Positions 1 through 8,381 of a stretch of DNA of 64,000 bases are shown one piece after another. Position 1 is the stretch's first letter. Every line of letters starts with the position of its first letter. This DNA comes from Pseudomonas viridiflava (lineage in GTDB: Bacteria > Pseudomonadota > Gammaproteobacteria > Pseudomonadales > Pseudomonadaceae). Location of the stretch: assembly GCF_900590885.1 (NCBI RefSeq), contig NZ_UUON01000001.1, forward strand, positions 620,001-684,000, in the 5' to 3' direction. Below the pieces are notes generated by a model. The model was not told the origin of the DNA, did not search any database, and was given only the letters and a program-made list of their open reading frames with translations. The position numbers were made by a program, and so were the translations under genes.

Positions 1-745
1 CCTCGGTGAACGCGGCGATGAAGGCCGGGTCGGTGTGGCCGTTTTTTACCAGCAGGTGCAGCAGGCCATTAAGTAACGCGAGGTCGGTGCCCGGTTTGAT
101 CGGCAAGTACAGGCCGGCCTTGTCCGCGGTGGCGCTGCGCCGTGGGTCGACCACGATCAGCTTCGCCCCGGCCTTGACCCGGTCCATCATGCGCAGGAAC
201 AGAATCGGGTGACAGTCAGCCATATTGGCGCCGATCACGAAGAACAGGTCAGCACGGTCGAAATCTTCATAGGAGCCGGGCGGGCCGTCGGAGCCCAACG
301 AGAGTTTGTAGCCGCTGCCGGCGCTGGCCATGCACAGGCGCGAGTTGGATTCGATGTGCTGCGTGCGCACAAAACCCTTGGCCAATTTGTTGGCCAGGTA
401 TTGGGCTTCCAGCGACATCTGCCCGGACACATAGAACGCCAGCGCGTCGGGGCCATCGCGGTCGAGGATATGGCGTAGGCGCGCGGCGGTTTCGCTGATG
501 GCGGTGTCCATGGCGATGCGCACCGGGTCGTGGTCGCGCTGTTCGCGCAGGTAGGCGTTTTCCATGCGGCCGGACTCGGCGATGGCCTGGCCGCAGGTGG
601 TGCCCTTGGTGCACAGGCGGCCGAAATTGGTGGGGTGGGCCTTGTCGCCGATCACCTTGAGCACCTTGTTGTTCTCGACCTGCATGACGATGCCGCAGCC
701 CACGCCACAATAGGGGCACACACTGCGTACGCTTTGATTTGCCAT
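1..745 (-). CDS. nasA: Assimilatory nitrate reductase-like molybdopterin oxidoreductase, N-terminal part
   Basis: The first 248 residues of a molybdopterin oxidoreductase; the rest lies beyond the left edge. The [4Fe-4S] motif C10-x2-C13-x3-C17-x27-C45 (CPYCGVGCG, then LCTKG) is followed by NSRLCMASAG, whose Cys is the expected molybdenum ligand of the Nap/Nas family, and by the VVDPRRSATADKAD nucleotide-binding segment. Family members reduce nitrate to nitrite in the cytoplasm. The start is ATG at 745 with GAGGG just upstream. It is divergent from nirBD, which supports nitrate assimilation. Its leader contains a sigma-54 promoter and a terminator hairpin. A formate-dehydrogenase-like enzyme is possible but less likely in this context. 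Confidence 0.85.
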   Translation of the reverse strand, partial: MANQSVRSVCPYCGVGCGIVMQVENNKVLKVIGDKAHPTNFGRLCTKGTTCGQAIAESGRMENAYLREQRDHDPVRIAMDTAISETAARLRHILDRDGPDALAFYVSGQMSLEAQYLANKLAKGFVRTQHIESNSRLCMASAGSGYKLSLGSDGPPGSYEDFDRADLFFVIGANMADCHPILFLRMMDRVKAGAKLIVVDPRRSATADKAGLYLPIKPGTDLALLNGLLHLLVKNGHTDPAFIAAFTE

Positions 746-776
746 CGGTAACCCTCGAAACTTTTTTCTCGCCAAC

Positions 777-826
777 AAAAAAAGCGCCCTGCAACCCTCC
801 GTTGGAAACGGGGGCTGCACGGCGCC
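777..826 (-). terminator. Leader terminator hairpin upstream of nasA-like gene
   Basis: On the minus strand a GC-rich inverted repeat (outer arms GGCGC/GCGCC, inner arms around CCGTT and AACGG) is followed by seven T (plus-strand A run 777-783). It lies between the sigma-54 promoter at 876-891 and the nasA-like start at 745, so it would stop transcription before the gene unless suppressed. This is the layout of NasT (ANTAR) antitermination leaders in pseudomonads; NasT itself is not in the window. Confidence 0.7.
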
Positions 827-875
827 TTTGTCGTGAATGGGCAATCTGCGTTGACTGCTTGTTAGTGGTGTCTCT

Positions 876-891
876 AGCAAGTCACGCGCCA
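876..891 (-). promoter_or_regulatory. Sigma-54 promoter for nasA-like gene
   Basis: The minus strand reads TGGCGCGTGACTTGCT, which matches the TGGCAC-N5-TTGCW consensus except for one A to G change. The GG and GC dinucleotides are exactly 10 nt apart. The expected start is about 12 nt downstream, giving a leader of about 120 nt that holds the terminator at 777-826. Confidence 0.75.
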
Positions 892-1050
892 GGTTTGGCA
901 TGGCCCTTGTGGTCAGTGGCTTTTTGTGGACAGGTGCTTATTGTGGCGAGGGAGTTATGTGCACGGTTATGAAGCGTGGCGCACCAGTTGGAGGCGGATT
1001 TGCGTCGGTTGAATTCGGCTTGAGCGCGCATTCACGGGCGATCTGCGGAT

Positions 1051-1066
1051 TGGCACGCCGCCTGCA
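1051..1066 (+). promoter_or_regulatory. Sigma-54 promoter for nirBD
   Basis: TGGCACGCCGCCTGCA matches the -24/-12 consensus with GG and GC exactly 10 nt apart and a perfect TGGCACG -24 element. It points towards nirB with a leader of about 165 nt. The 160 bp between this and the oppositely oriented promoter at 876-891 would be the place for NtrC sites. GCACCAGTTGGAGGC near 983 resembles one only weakly. Confidence 0.8.
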
Positions 1067-1170
1067 AGTCCACCCTCAACCCACCTCGGTCAACGACGAT
1101 CGACTACAAGGGCAATAGCGATGGATCCGGCGCAGTCGCCGAACCGATCCCGCCACAAGAACAGGCAAAG

Positions 1171-1205
1171 ACGCCTGGAACCGCAAGGTTTCAGGCGTTT
1201 TTTTT
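1171..1205 (+). terminator. Leader terminator hairpin upstream of nirB
   Basis: The 12-bp arms ACGCCTGGAACC and GGTTTCAGGCGT (one mismatch) around a GCAA loop are followed by eight T. It sits 38 bp before the nirB start and about 100 bp after the expected sigma-54 start, so it is a leader attenuator and not the end of an upstream gene. A shorter hairpin with CGGCG/CGCCG arms near 1134-1147 precedes it, as expected for a two-hairpin ANTAR target. Confidence 0.8.
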
Positions 1206-1242
1206 GCTTTTTAAACCGTGATGAATGGTGTCAGGTGCTGAT

Positions 1243-3786
1243 ATGAACAAACCGATGAAAACCCTGATCGTCGTGGGCAATGGCATGGTCGGCCATCACT
1301 GTGTGGAGCAACTGATCGAGCGCGGTGCGCTGGGTCACTACCGCTTGCATGTGTTCAGCGAGGAGCCGATGCGCGCCTATGACCGTGTGCATCTGTCCGA
1401 GTATTTCACCGGCCGCGATGCCGAGTCGCTGGCACTCTCCGACGCGGCGCTGTACCAGACGCCGGGCGTGACCTTGCACTTGGGCGTGCCGGTACTGGAA
1501 ATCGACCGCGCCCGTCGTGAGGTGATCACCGCCAATGGCTGCGTGGCCTACGACACGTTGGTCTTGGCCACTGGCTCCTACCCGTTTGTACCGCCGATTG
1601 AAGGCGCCGAAGGCGATTCGCGCCTGGTGTACCGCACCCTGCAAGACCTCGACGCGATCCGCGCTGCCGCCGCCAATGCCCGCCGTGGCGTAGTGGTCGG
1701 TGGTGGCCTGCTGGGCCTTGAGGCCGCCAACGCGCTGAAAAGCCTTGGGCTGGAAGCCCACGTGGTGGAGTTCGCGCCGCGCCTGATGCCGGTGCAGCTG
1801 GATGACTTTGGCGGGCTGGCGCTCAAGGCGCAGATCGAGCGCCTCGGCGTCGGTGTGCATCTGTCCCGCGCCACGCAGTCGATCAGTGCGGGCGAGCAGT
1901 ATCGCTATCGGATGAACTTCGCCAATGAGGAATTCCTCGAAACCGACCTGATTGTGTTCTCCGCCGGGATCCGCGCCCAGGATGCCCTGGCACGCCAGGC
2001 CGGCCTGGAGATCGGCCCGCGCGGCGGCGTGGTGATCAACGATGAATGTTTGAGTGGTGACCCGCATATCTACGCGATCGGCGAGTGCGCGTCCTGGAAC
2101 GGCAGCCTGTTCGGCCTGGTCGCGCCGGGCTACCAGATGGCCCGAGGCGTGGCTGCGCTGTTGTGCGAGCAGACCGCCGAGCCGTTTGTAGGCGCGGATA
2201 TGTCGACCAAACTCAAGCTGCTCGGCGTCGACGTCGGCTCCATCGGCGACGCCCATGCCCACACCCCGGGCGCGCGCAGCTATCAGTTTATCGACGAAGC
2301 CAGCGCCAGCTACCGGCGCCTGGTGGTGGATGCGAGCGGCAAGCATGTGATCGGCGCGGTGCTGGTCGGCGACAACAGCTATTACGACACGCTGCTGCAA
2401 TACATGCAGAACGCGATTGCGCTGCCGGCGGAACCGGCCAGCCTGATCCTGCCTTCGTCCGCCGGCGCCCCCACACTAGGCCCTGGCGCGTTGCCCGAGT
2501 CGGCCACCGTGTGCTCCTGCCATAACGTGACCAAAGGCGCGATTTGCTCGGCCATCGACGGCGGTTGCAGCGACCTGGGTTTGCTCAAGTCCCAGACCAA
2601 GGCCTGCACCGGCTGCGGTGGTTGCGCCGGCTTGCTCAAGCAGGTATTCGAGCATGAGTTGATTGCCCGTGGCGTCAGCGTCGACAAGAGCCTGTGTGAA
2701 CACTTCGCCTTTACCCGTCAGGAACTGTATGCCCTGGTGCGTGTGGAAGGGGTGATCACCTTCGAAGAACTGCTGGCCAAACACGGGCGTGGCCATACCG
2801 GTTGCGACGTGTGCAAGCCGGCGGTGGGTTCGATCCTGGCGTCGTGCTGGAACCAGCCGATCATGGACGCGTCCCTGGTGCCGTTGCAGGACACCAACGA
2901 CACCTTCATGGCCAATATGCAAAAGAACGGCACCTATTCGGTGGTGCCACGGATTCCGGGTGGTGAGATCACCGCCGACAAGCTGATCGTGATTGGTGAA
3001 GTGGCGAAAAAATATGACCTCTACACCAAGATCACCGGCGGGCAGCGCATCGACTTGTTCGGCGCACAGCTGCATGAACTGCCGGATATCTGGGCCGAGC
3101 TGATCGCCGCCGGGTTTGAAACCGGGCATGCGTATGGCAAGTCCACGCGCACGGTGAAGTCCTGCGTGGGCAGCACCTGGTGCCGCTACGGCGTGCAGGA
3201 CAGCGTGAAAATGGCGCTGCTGATCGAGGATCGCTACAAGGGCCTGCGCTCGCCGCACAAGCTCAAGTTCGCGGTGTCCGGCTGCACCCGCGAGTGCGCC
3301 GAAGCGCAGAGCAAGGATGTGGGCGTGATCGCCACCGAGAAGGGCTGGAACCTCTACATCGCCGGCAATGGCGGCATGCGCCCACGGCATGCGGAGCTGT
3401 TCGCCACCGACCTCGACGACGCCACGCTGATCCAGTACATCGACCGCTTCCTGATGTTCTACATCCGCACCGCCGACAAACTCCAGCGCACCTCGGTATG
3501 GCGCGAAAGCCTGGAAGGCGGCCTGGATTTCCTCAAGGACGTGATCCTGCACGACAGCCTCGGCCTGGGTGCCGAGTTGGAAGCGCAGATGCAACTGGTG
3601 GTCGACCGCTACGAATGCGAATGGGCGAATGCTCTCAAGGACCCGGAAAAACTCAAGCGCTTCCGCACCTTCGTCAATGACAAACGCCCCGACCCGGACA
3701 TCCACTTTGTCCAGGAACGCGGCCAGCGCCGGCCGATCATGGCCACCGAACTCAACCTGATTGCCGTCACCGAGGAGATTGCCTGA
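1243..3786 (+). CDS. nirB: Nitrite reductase (NADH) large subunit NirB
   Basis: An 847-residue cytoplasmic siroheme enzyme that reduces nitrite to ammonium with NAD(P)H. An N-terminal FAD/NAD-binding oxidoreductase part (GNGMVGHHC, then VVVGGGLLGLEAA) covers about residues 1-300. A BFD-type [2Fe-2S] region follows (CSCHNVTKGAIC, CTGCGGC). Then come a ferredoxin-like half domain and the siroheme/[4Fe-4S] motif CVGSTWCRYG ... SGCTRECAEAQSKDVGVI near residues 645-705. I chose ATG 1243 because TCAGGT lies at a suitable distance; ATG 1225 in the same frame would add six residues. It overlaps nirD by one base (TGATG), indicating translational coupling. Confidence 0.95.
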   Translation: MNKPMKTLIVVGNGMVGHHCVEQLIERGALGHYRLHVFSEEPMRAYDRVHLSEYFTGRDAESLALSDAALYQTPGVTLHLGVPVLEIDRARREVITANGCVAYDTLVLATGSYPFVPPIEGAEGDSRLVYRTLQDLDAIRAAAANARRGVVVGGGLLGLEAANALKSLGLEAHVVEFAPRLMPVQLDDFGGLALKAQIERLGVGVHLSRATQSISAGEQYRYRMNFANEEFLETDLIVFSAGIRAQDALARQAGLEIGPRGGVVINDECLSGDPHIYAIGECASWNGSLFGLVAPGYQMARGVAALLCEQTAEPFVGADMSTKLKLLGVDVGSIGDAHAHTPGARSYQFIDEASASYRRLVVDASGKHVIGAVLVGDNSYYDTLLQYMQNAIALPAEPASLILPSSAGAPTLGPGALPESATVCSCHNVTKGAICSAIDGGCSDLGLLKSQTKACTGCGGCAGLLKQVFEHELIARGVSVDKSLCEHFAFTRQELYALVRVEGVITFEELLAKHGRGHTGCDVCKPAVGSILASCWNQPIMDASLVPLQDTNDTFMANMQKNGTYSVVPRIPGGEITADKLIVIGEVAKKYDLYTKITGGQRIDLFGAQLHELPDIWAELIAAGFETGHAYGKSTRTVKSCVGSTWCRYGVQDSVKMALLIEDRYKGLRSPHKLKFAVSGCTRECAEAQSKDVGVIATEKGWNLYIAGNGGMRPRHAELFATDLDDATLIQYIDRFLMFYIRTADKLQRTSVWRESLEGGLDFLKDVILHDSLGLGAELEAQMQLVVDRYECEWANALKDPEKLKRFRTFVNDKRPDPDIHFVQERGQRRPIMATELNLIAVTEEIA

Positions 3787-4127
3787 TGAGCCAGCCTGCC
3801 TGGAAAAACGTCTGCAGCGAACACGATCTGGTCAGCAATTCCGGCGTGGTGGTGTGGCTCGATGGCGCGCAAGTCGCGTTGTTCTACCTGCCCGGCGCCC
3901 AAGACCAGACGCTGTTTGCGATCGACAACCATGACCCGGAATCCGGCGCGAATGTCATCGGCCGGGGGCTGGTGGGCAGTATCAAAGGCGACCTGGTGGT
4001 GGCTGCGCCGATCTATAAGCAGCATTACCGTTTGCACGACGGGCAGTGCCTGGAGGCGCCAAACCAGCGCTTGCGGGTGTGGCCGGTGCGGCTGAACAAC
4101 GGCGTGGTGGAACTCGGTATCAACTGA
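3786..4127 (+). CDS. nirD: Nitrite reductase small subunit NirD
   Basis: A 113-residue Rieske-like protein that partners NirB. It has the expected size and the conserved DNHDPESGANVIGRGLVGS and VAAPIYKQHYRL segments. The usual Rieske Cys/His cluster ligands are absent, as is normal for NirD. The ATG shares a base with the nirB stop codon. The transcript ends near the REPIN that follows. Confidence 0.93.
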   Translation: MSQPAWKNVCSEHDLVSNSGVVVWLDGAQVALFYLPGAQDQTLFAIDNHDPESGANVIGRGLVGSIKGDLVVAAPIYKQHYRLHDGQCLEAPNQRLRVWPVRLNNGVVELGIN

Positions 4128-4143
4128 CCCACCCAGGGGCTAA

Positions 4144-4234
4144 ATGTGGGAGGGGGCTTGCCCCCGATGAGGGTGTGTCAGTTTATAAACCTCTATCTGA
4201 CCCACCGCCATCGGGGGCAAGCCCCCTCCCACAT
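4144..4234. repeat. REPIN-type palindromic element, copy 1
   Basis: A 91-bp inverted repeat with outer arms GTGGGAGGGGGCTTGCCCCC and its exact complement, ending CGAT/ATCG, around a variable middle. It lies between the convergent nirD and binding-protein genes. The arms are the same as in the element at 24996-25087. It is the doublet form of REP sequences known in P. fluorescens and mobilised by RAYT transposases; no RAYT gene is in the window. Confidence 0.88.
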
Positions 4235-4260
4235 TTGAACTGCATTTTAGCCGATGGACC

Positions 4261-5592
4261 TTACTGTTCCTTGCTGCAATCGCGCGGGGTGATGCCTTTC
4301 TCCTTCGCATACTGCGCCGCCGACGCTTCGATGATCGGCCGCAGCAACGCGCGGTCGGCCTGGACCCAATCGCTGATCAGGTTCCAGCGCTGCCCATCCC
4401 ACTGCTGGAAGCGCACGGCGCCGCCGCCTTCGTGGTCGGCGCAGGAGAGTTTCAGCGGTTGTACCAGGCCTTTGGCGCCGAGGGCTTGCAGGCGCGCATC
4501 GTCCAGGTTCAGGTGCTCGAAGCCCCAGCGTACCTGTTCGCCGGTCAGCGGTTGGTGGCCGTATTTTTCCTGGGCCAGGCGCACGGCTTCGACGTTGAGA
4601 ATGCCGTTGACCACGCCCAGGTTGTAATACACCGTGCCGAAGCGTTCAGGGTCGGCCAGGTTGCCCTTGCCGGCGTCGACCACGCTTTGCTTGATGCCTT
4701 GCAGCACCGGAAAGTCGGTGCCCGACGGGTGCGTGGTGATCGCGATAAAGCCCTTGGCCGCGCTGCCCGCCGGCACCACATCTTCTTCCGAGTTGCTCCA
4801 GATATTGCCGATGATGTGATCCGCCGGGTAGCCGACTTTTTGCGCGGATTTGAGCGCCACCGGGTTCATCACACCCCAACCACGCAGGATCACCCAGTCG
4901 GGCTTGAGGCGCCGGATGTTCAGCCATTGGGATTGCTGCTCGTTGCCGGGGTGCGGCACTTCCAGCAGGGTCAGTTCGAAACCGGCGTTTTTCGCCAGGG
5001 TTTGCAGCACGCCGTTGGTTTCCTTGCCATAGGGCGAGCCGTGGTAGAGCACGGCGATTTTCTTGCCTTTGAGTTTGTCGGCGCCGCCTTCGCGTTGGCC
5101 GATGTAGTTGATGATCGCCGAGACTTCCGAGTACGGGTTCAGTTGCAGCGGGAACACATAGGGGAACACGCTGCCGTCGGTGGAATCGGTGCGCCCGTGG
5201 TTGATGGTGATCAACGGCAATTTGTCGGCGGTCGAACGGTCCAGCGTGGCGTAGGCGATGCCCACCGACAGCGGGTTGGTGGCGGCTGCCGGTGCGCCGT
5301 TGAGCCCGCCCTTGAGGCGCTCGTAGCACTCGACGCCTTTTTCCACCACGTATTCGGTTTCGCATTCGCTCCAGGTCAACTTGACCCCGTTCACGCCGCC
5401 CTTGGCGTTGATGTATTGCAGGTAGTCGATAAAGCCACCAAAGAACCCGGTGCCGCCGGCGGCGTAAGGTCCGACCCGGTAGCTCTGCAACGGGAAGTAC
5501 TGCTCGTTGGCGGCCTGGGCCGTGCCCGTGAGCCCGGCGGTGATCAACGCCAGGCTCAAGGCCAGGCGGCGCAGCGATAAGCGATGTGTCAT
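4261..5592 (-). CDS. Branched-chain-type ABC transporter substrate-binding protein
   Basis: A 443-residue periplasmic binding protein with a signal peptide of about 27 residues ending TAQA. The mature part has the two-lobe type 1 periplasmic fold of the LivJ/AmiC kind (KGKKIAVLYHGSPYGKE, DWVILRGWGVMNP). It is the last gene of a minus-strand operon after two permeases and an ATPase. The ligand cannot be read from the sequence; members bind amino acids, amides or aromatic acids. Confidence 0.88.
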   Translation of the reverse strand: MTHRLSLRRLALSLALITAGLTGTAQAANEQYFPLQSYRVGPYAAGGTGFFGGFIDYLQYINAKGGVNGVKLTWSECETEYVVEKGVECYERLKGGLNGAPAAATNPLSVGIAYATLDRSTADKLPLITINHGRTDSTDGSVFPYVFPLQLNPYSEVSAIINYIGQREGGADKLKGKKIAVLYHGSPYGKETNGVLQTLAKNAGFELTLLEVPHPGNEQQSQWLNIRRLKPDWVILRGWGVMNPVALKSAQKVGYPADHIIGNIWSNSEEDVVPAGSAAKGFIAITTHPSGTDFPVLQGIKQSVVDAGKGNLADPERFGTVYYNLGVVNGILNVEAVRLAQEKYGHQPLTGEQVRWGFEHLNLDDARLQALGAKGLVQPLKLSCADHEGGGAVRFQQWDGQRWNLISDWVQADRALLRPIIEASAAQYAKEKGITPRDCSKEQ

Positions 5593-5620
5593 AGCGGGTA
5601 TTCCTGGGGGGTGATGAAAG

Positions 5621-6688
5621 TCAGTAACGCAACGGCCAGACCCTGGCCCGTTGGCGAAAGCGCTGCCACAGCCGGGCCAGCCCCTCCGGTTCTTTGATCA
5701 GGAAGGTGATGATCAGCGCGCCGAACAGCATCTTCTGGATATTTTCCAGCTGGCCCGCGTCCATCAGCCCGCTGGGCAACAGGCCGAACAGGTTGCCCAA
5801 CAGGATCGGAAACAACACGATGAACGCCGCGCCCAGTACATTGCCAAGCACGCTGCCGAGGCCGCCGATAATGATGATGAACAGCACCTGGAACGAGCGG
5901 CTCAGGTCAAAGCCGTGGGGCTCCACCGTGCCGAGGTAGGCGAATGCCCACAGTGAACCGGCGACGCCCAGGTAGAAGCCGCTGATGGCAAACGCCAGCA
6001 GCTTGGCCTTGAGCAGGCGGATACCGATCACGGCGGCGGCGGTGTCCATGTCGCGCACCGCCATCCAGTTGCGGCCCAGCTCGCTGCGCACCAGGTTTTT
6101 ACCCAGCCAGAACAGCGCGACCACCACCGCCAGGGTCAACAGGTAGCAGCCCCGGGGCGAGCTGAAATCCAGCCCGGCAATCAGCAGCGGCGGCGAGGTG
6201 ATCACCCCGGAGGCGTTGTCGTTGGTAAACCAGCTGAAGCGGGTGAGCACCCACTCGACCACGAACTGCGCGGCCAGGGTGGCCACCAGCAGGTAGAAAC
6301 CCTTGATACGCAGGCTCGGCAACCCAAAAAACACTGCCACGAGCGCGGCGATCACACCGCCGAGGGCAAAGCTCACCAGCAACGGCAAGCCAGGCACGCG
6401 CAGTTGCAGGTTGTAGGCCGCAAAGGCGCCCACCGCCATGAACGCCGCCGAGCCCAAAGACAGTTGCCCCGCGTAGCCGGTGAGCAGGTTCAGCCCCAAC
6501 CCGGCGAGGGACAGCACCAGCAGCGGCACCAGGATCGCGCTGAACCAGTAGTCATTGCCCAGCCACGGCACGGCCACAAACGCAAAACCCAGCAACAGCC
6601 AGAGTGCGATGCGGTCCTGGCGCAGGCGGAAGGTGCGGCGCTCGGCCGCGTAGGAGGTGCTGATTTGACCGACTTCTTGATACAGCAT
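5621..6688 (-). CDS. Branched-chain-type ABC transporter permease (LivM-like)
   Basis: 355 residues with about nine hydrophobic segments. It has the LivM signature GLNLLTGYAGQLSLGSAAFMA near residue 65 and the cytoplasmic loop with SELGRNWMAVRDMDTAAAV. It follows the LivH-like gene after 22 bp and precedes the binding protein by 28 bp. It forms the inner-membrane pore with the LivH-like subunit. Confidence 0.92.
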   Translation of the reverse strand: MLYQEVGQISTSYAAERRTFRLRQDRIALWLLLGFAFVAVPWLGNDYWFSAILVPLLVLSLAGLGLNLLTGYAGQLSLGSAAFMAVGAFAAYNLQLRVPGLPLLVSFALGGVIAALVAVFFGLPSLRIKGFYLLVATLAAQFVVEWVLTRFSWFTNDNASGVITSPPLLIAGLDFSSPRGCYLLTLAVVVALFWLGKNLVRSELGRNWMAVRDMDTAAAVIGIRLLKAKLLAFAISGFYLGVAGSLWAFAYLGTVEPHGFDLSRSFQVLFIIIIGGLGSVLGNVLGAAFIVLFPILLGNLFGLLPSGLMDAGQLENIQKMLFGALIITFLIKEPEGLARLWQRFRQRARVWPLRY

Positions 6689-6710
6689 GCAGGCATTTCC
6701 TTAAAAACGA

Positions 6711-7592
6711 TCAGACCCGTTCGATGGCACGCTCGCCGAACAACCCGGCAGGCCGCACCAGCAAAAACAGCAACGCCAGCACGTAGGGCACCCAGTTTTC
6801 GATACCGCTGCCGATGATGGGGCCGAGGTAGATCTCGGCGATTTTCTCCGCCGCGCCGATGATCAAGCCGCCGACAATCGCGCCGCCAATCGACGAGAAG
6901 CCGCCGATGATCAGCACCGGCAGCGCCTTGAGCACCACCAGCGACAGCGAGAACTGCACCCCCAGGCGTGCGCCCCAGAGCAAGCCGGCCACCAGCCCGA
7001 CAAACCCCGCCACCGCCCATACCAGCGCCCAGATGCGCGGCAGGCGAATGCCCACCGCCATGGCCGCCAACGGGTCATCGGCCACCGCACGCAATGACAG
7101 ACCGACACGGGTTTTGTTGAACAGCAGTGACAGCGCCAGCACCAGCGCAGCGGCCGTGCCGGCGGCAAACAGGTCGAATTGCGAGAGCAGCATGCCGCGG
7201 ATTTCCAGGGGCTCGTCGGCGATGCCCAGGTCGAGCCCGTGCACCTGCGCGCCCCACAGGAACTGGGCAAACCCCTCGATCATGTAGGACAGCCCGAGGG
7301 TGGCCATGAAAAGGATGATCGGCGGGCGATTGACCAGCGGGCGCAGCACCACTTTTTCGATCAGCAGCGCCAGCACCACCATGCTCGCCAGGGTGGCGAG
7401 GAATGCCCAGGCAAAGGGCACGCCGCGTTCGAGCAGGCTGACAAAGGTCAGCGCGGCAAACAGCACCATGGCGCCCTGGGCAAAGTTGAACACGCCGGAG
7501 GCCTTGTAGATCAGCACAAAACCAATCGCCACCAGGGCGTACATCACGCCGGCCAGCAGGCCGCCGATAAGGACCTCGAAGAAAAATTCCAT
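6711..7592 (-). CDS. Branched-chain-type ABC transporter permease (LivH-like)
   Basis: 293 residues, typical LivH length. The N-terminal GVMYALVAIGFVLIYKASG and FNFAQGAMV motifs and the loop RAVADDPLAAMAVGI contact the ATPase. The start is 2 bp from the stop of the ATPase gene, so the genes are co-translated. Confidence 0.93.
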   Translation of the reverse strand: MEFFFEVLIGGLLAGVMYALVAIGFVLIYKASGVFNFAQGAMVLFAALTFVSLLERGVPFAWAFLATLASMVVLALLIEKVVLRPLVNRPPIILFMATLGLSYMIEGFAQFLWGAQVHGLDLGIADEPLEIRGMLLSQFDLFAAGTAAALVLALSLLFNKTRVGLSLRAVADDPLAAMAVGIRLPRIWALVWAVAGFVGLVAGLLWGARLGVQFSLSLVVLKALPVLIIGGFSSIGGAIVGGLIIGAAEKIAEIYLGPIIGSGIENWVPYVLALLFLLVRPAGLFGERAIERV

Positions 7593-7594
7593 GT

Positions 7595-8371
7595 TCAGTT
7601 CCCCAGGTAGGCGGCGATAACCTCGGGGTTGGCGCGCACCTGTTGCGGGGTGCCATCGCCAATCTTGCGGCCGTAGTCAAGCACCACCACGTGGTCGCAC
7701 AAGCCCATGACCACGCCGATATCGTGTTCGATCAACACCACGGTGGTGCCGTATTCGCGGTTGATGTCGCGGATAAACTGGCTCATCTGCGCCTTCTCCT
7801 CGGCGTTCATGCCGGCCATGGGTTCATCCAGCAGCAACAGGGTCGGCTCGGACGCCAGGGCGCGGGCCAGTTCCACGCGTTTTTGCAGGCCGTAGGGCAG
7901 GGTGCCCACCAGCACGTGGCGCCAGGGGTGAATTTGCAAAAACGCGATCACCTGTTCGGCATGCAGGCGGTGCGCGTCGTCCTCACGCGGGGCGCGGCCC
8001 AGGCGCAGCATTTGCTCGAGCCAACTGCTGCGGCGCTTGAGGTTGCGGCCGGTGAGCACGTTGTCGAGCACGCTCATGCCCTTGAACAGCGCGATGTTCT
8101 GGAAGGTGCGCGCGATACCGCCCTCGGCGGCCTGGTGCGCGCGCATGCGCCGGCGGGTCTGGCCGGCGTAGCGGATGCTGCCGCTCTGCGGTTGGTAGAC
8201 GCCGTTGATCACATTGAGCAACGAGCTTTTGCCGGCACCGTTGGGGCCGATCAGCCCGCAGATATCGCCGGCCTTGACCTCGAAGCTGATGGAGGTGATG
8301 GCCTTGATGCCCTTGAACGACAGCGATATGTCATCGAGCCGCAGTAATACCGTTTCAGTGGGTGCGTGCAT
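7595..8371 (-). CDS. Branched-chain-type ABC transporter ATP-binding protein (LivG-like)
   Basis: A 258-residue ATPase. Walker A GPNGAGKSS, a signature region reading LPYGLQKRVELARAL (the usual LSGGQ is degenerate, as is common in LivG), Walker B LLLLDEPMAGM and the H-loop EHD are all present. It ends AYLGN, the usual LivG C-terminus. I chose ATG 8371 over an upstream start at 8470 because the extra 33 residues are not family-like and overlap the preceding gene. No LivF partner follows in this operon. Confidence 0.92.
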   Translation of the reverse strand: MHAPTETVLLRLDDISLSFKGIKAITSISFEVKAGDICGLIGPNGAGKSSLLNVINGVYQPQSGSIRYAGQTRRRMRAHQAAEGGIARTFQNIALFKGMSVLDNVLTGRNLKRRSSWLEQMLRLGRAPREDDAHRLHAEQVIAFLQIHPWRHVLVGTLPYGLQKRVELARALASEPTLLLLDEPMAGMNAEEKAQMSQFIRDINREYGTTVVLIEHDIGVVMGLCDHVVVLDYGRKIGDGTPQQVRANPEVIAAYLGN

Positions 8372-8381
8372 GGCGGGCTCG

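Noticed and set aside
1231..3705. Two long frames antisense to nirB
   Set aside because: Both mirror the nirB reading frame and lack any conserved motif.
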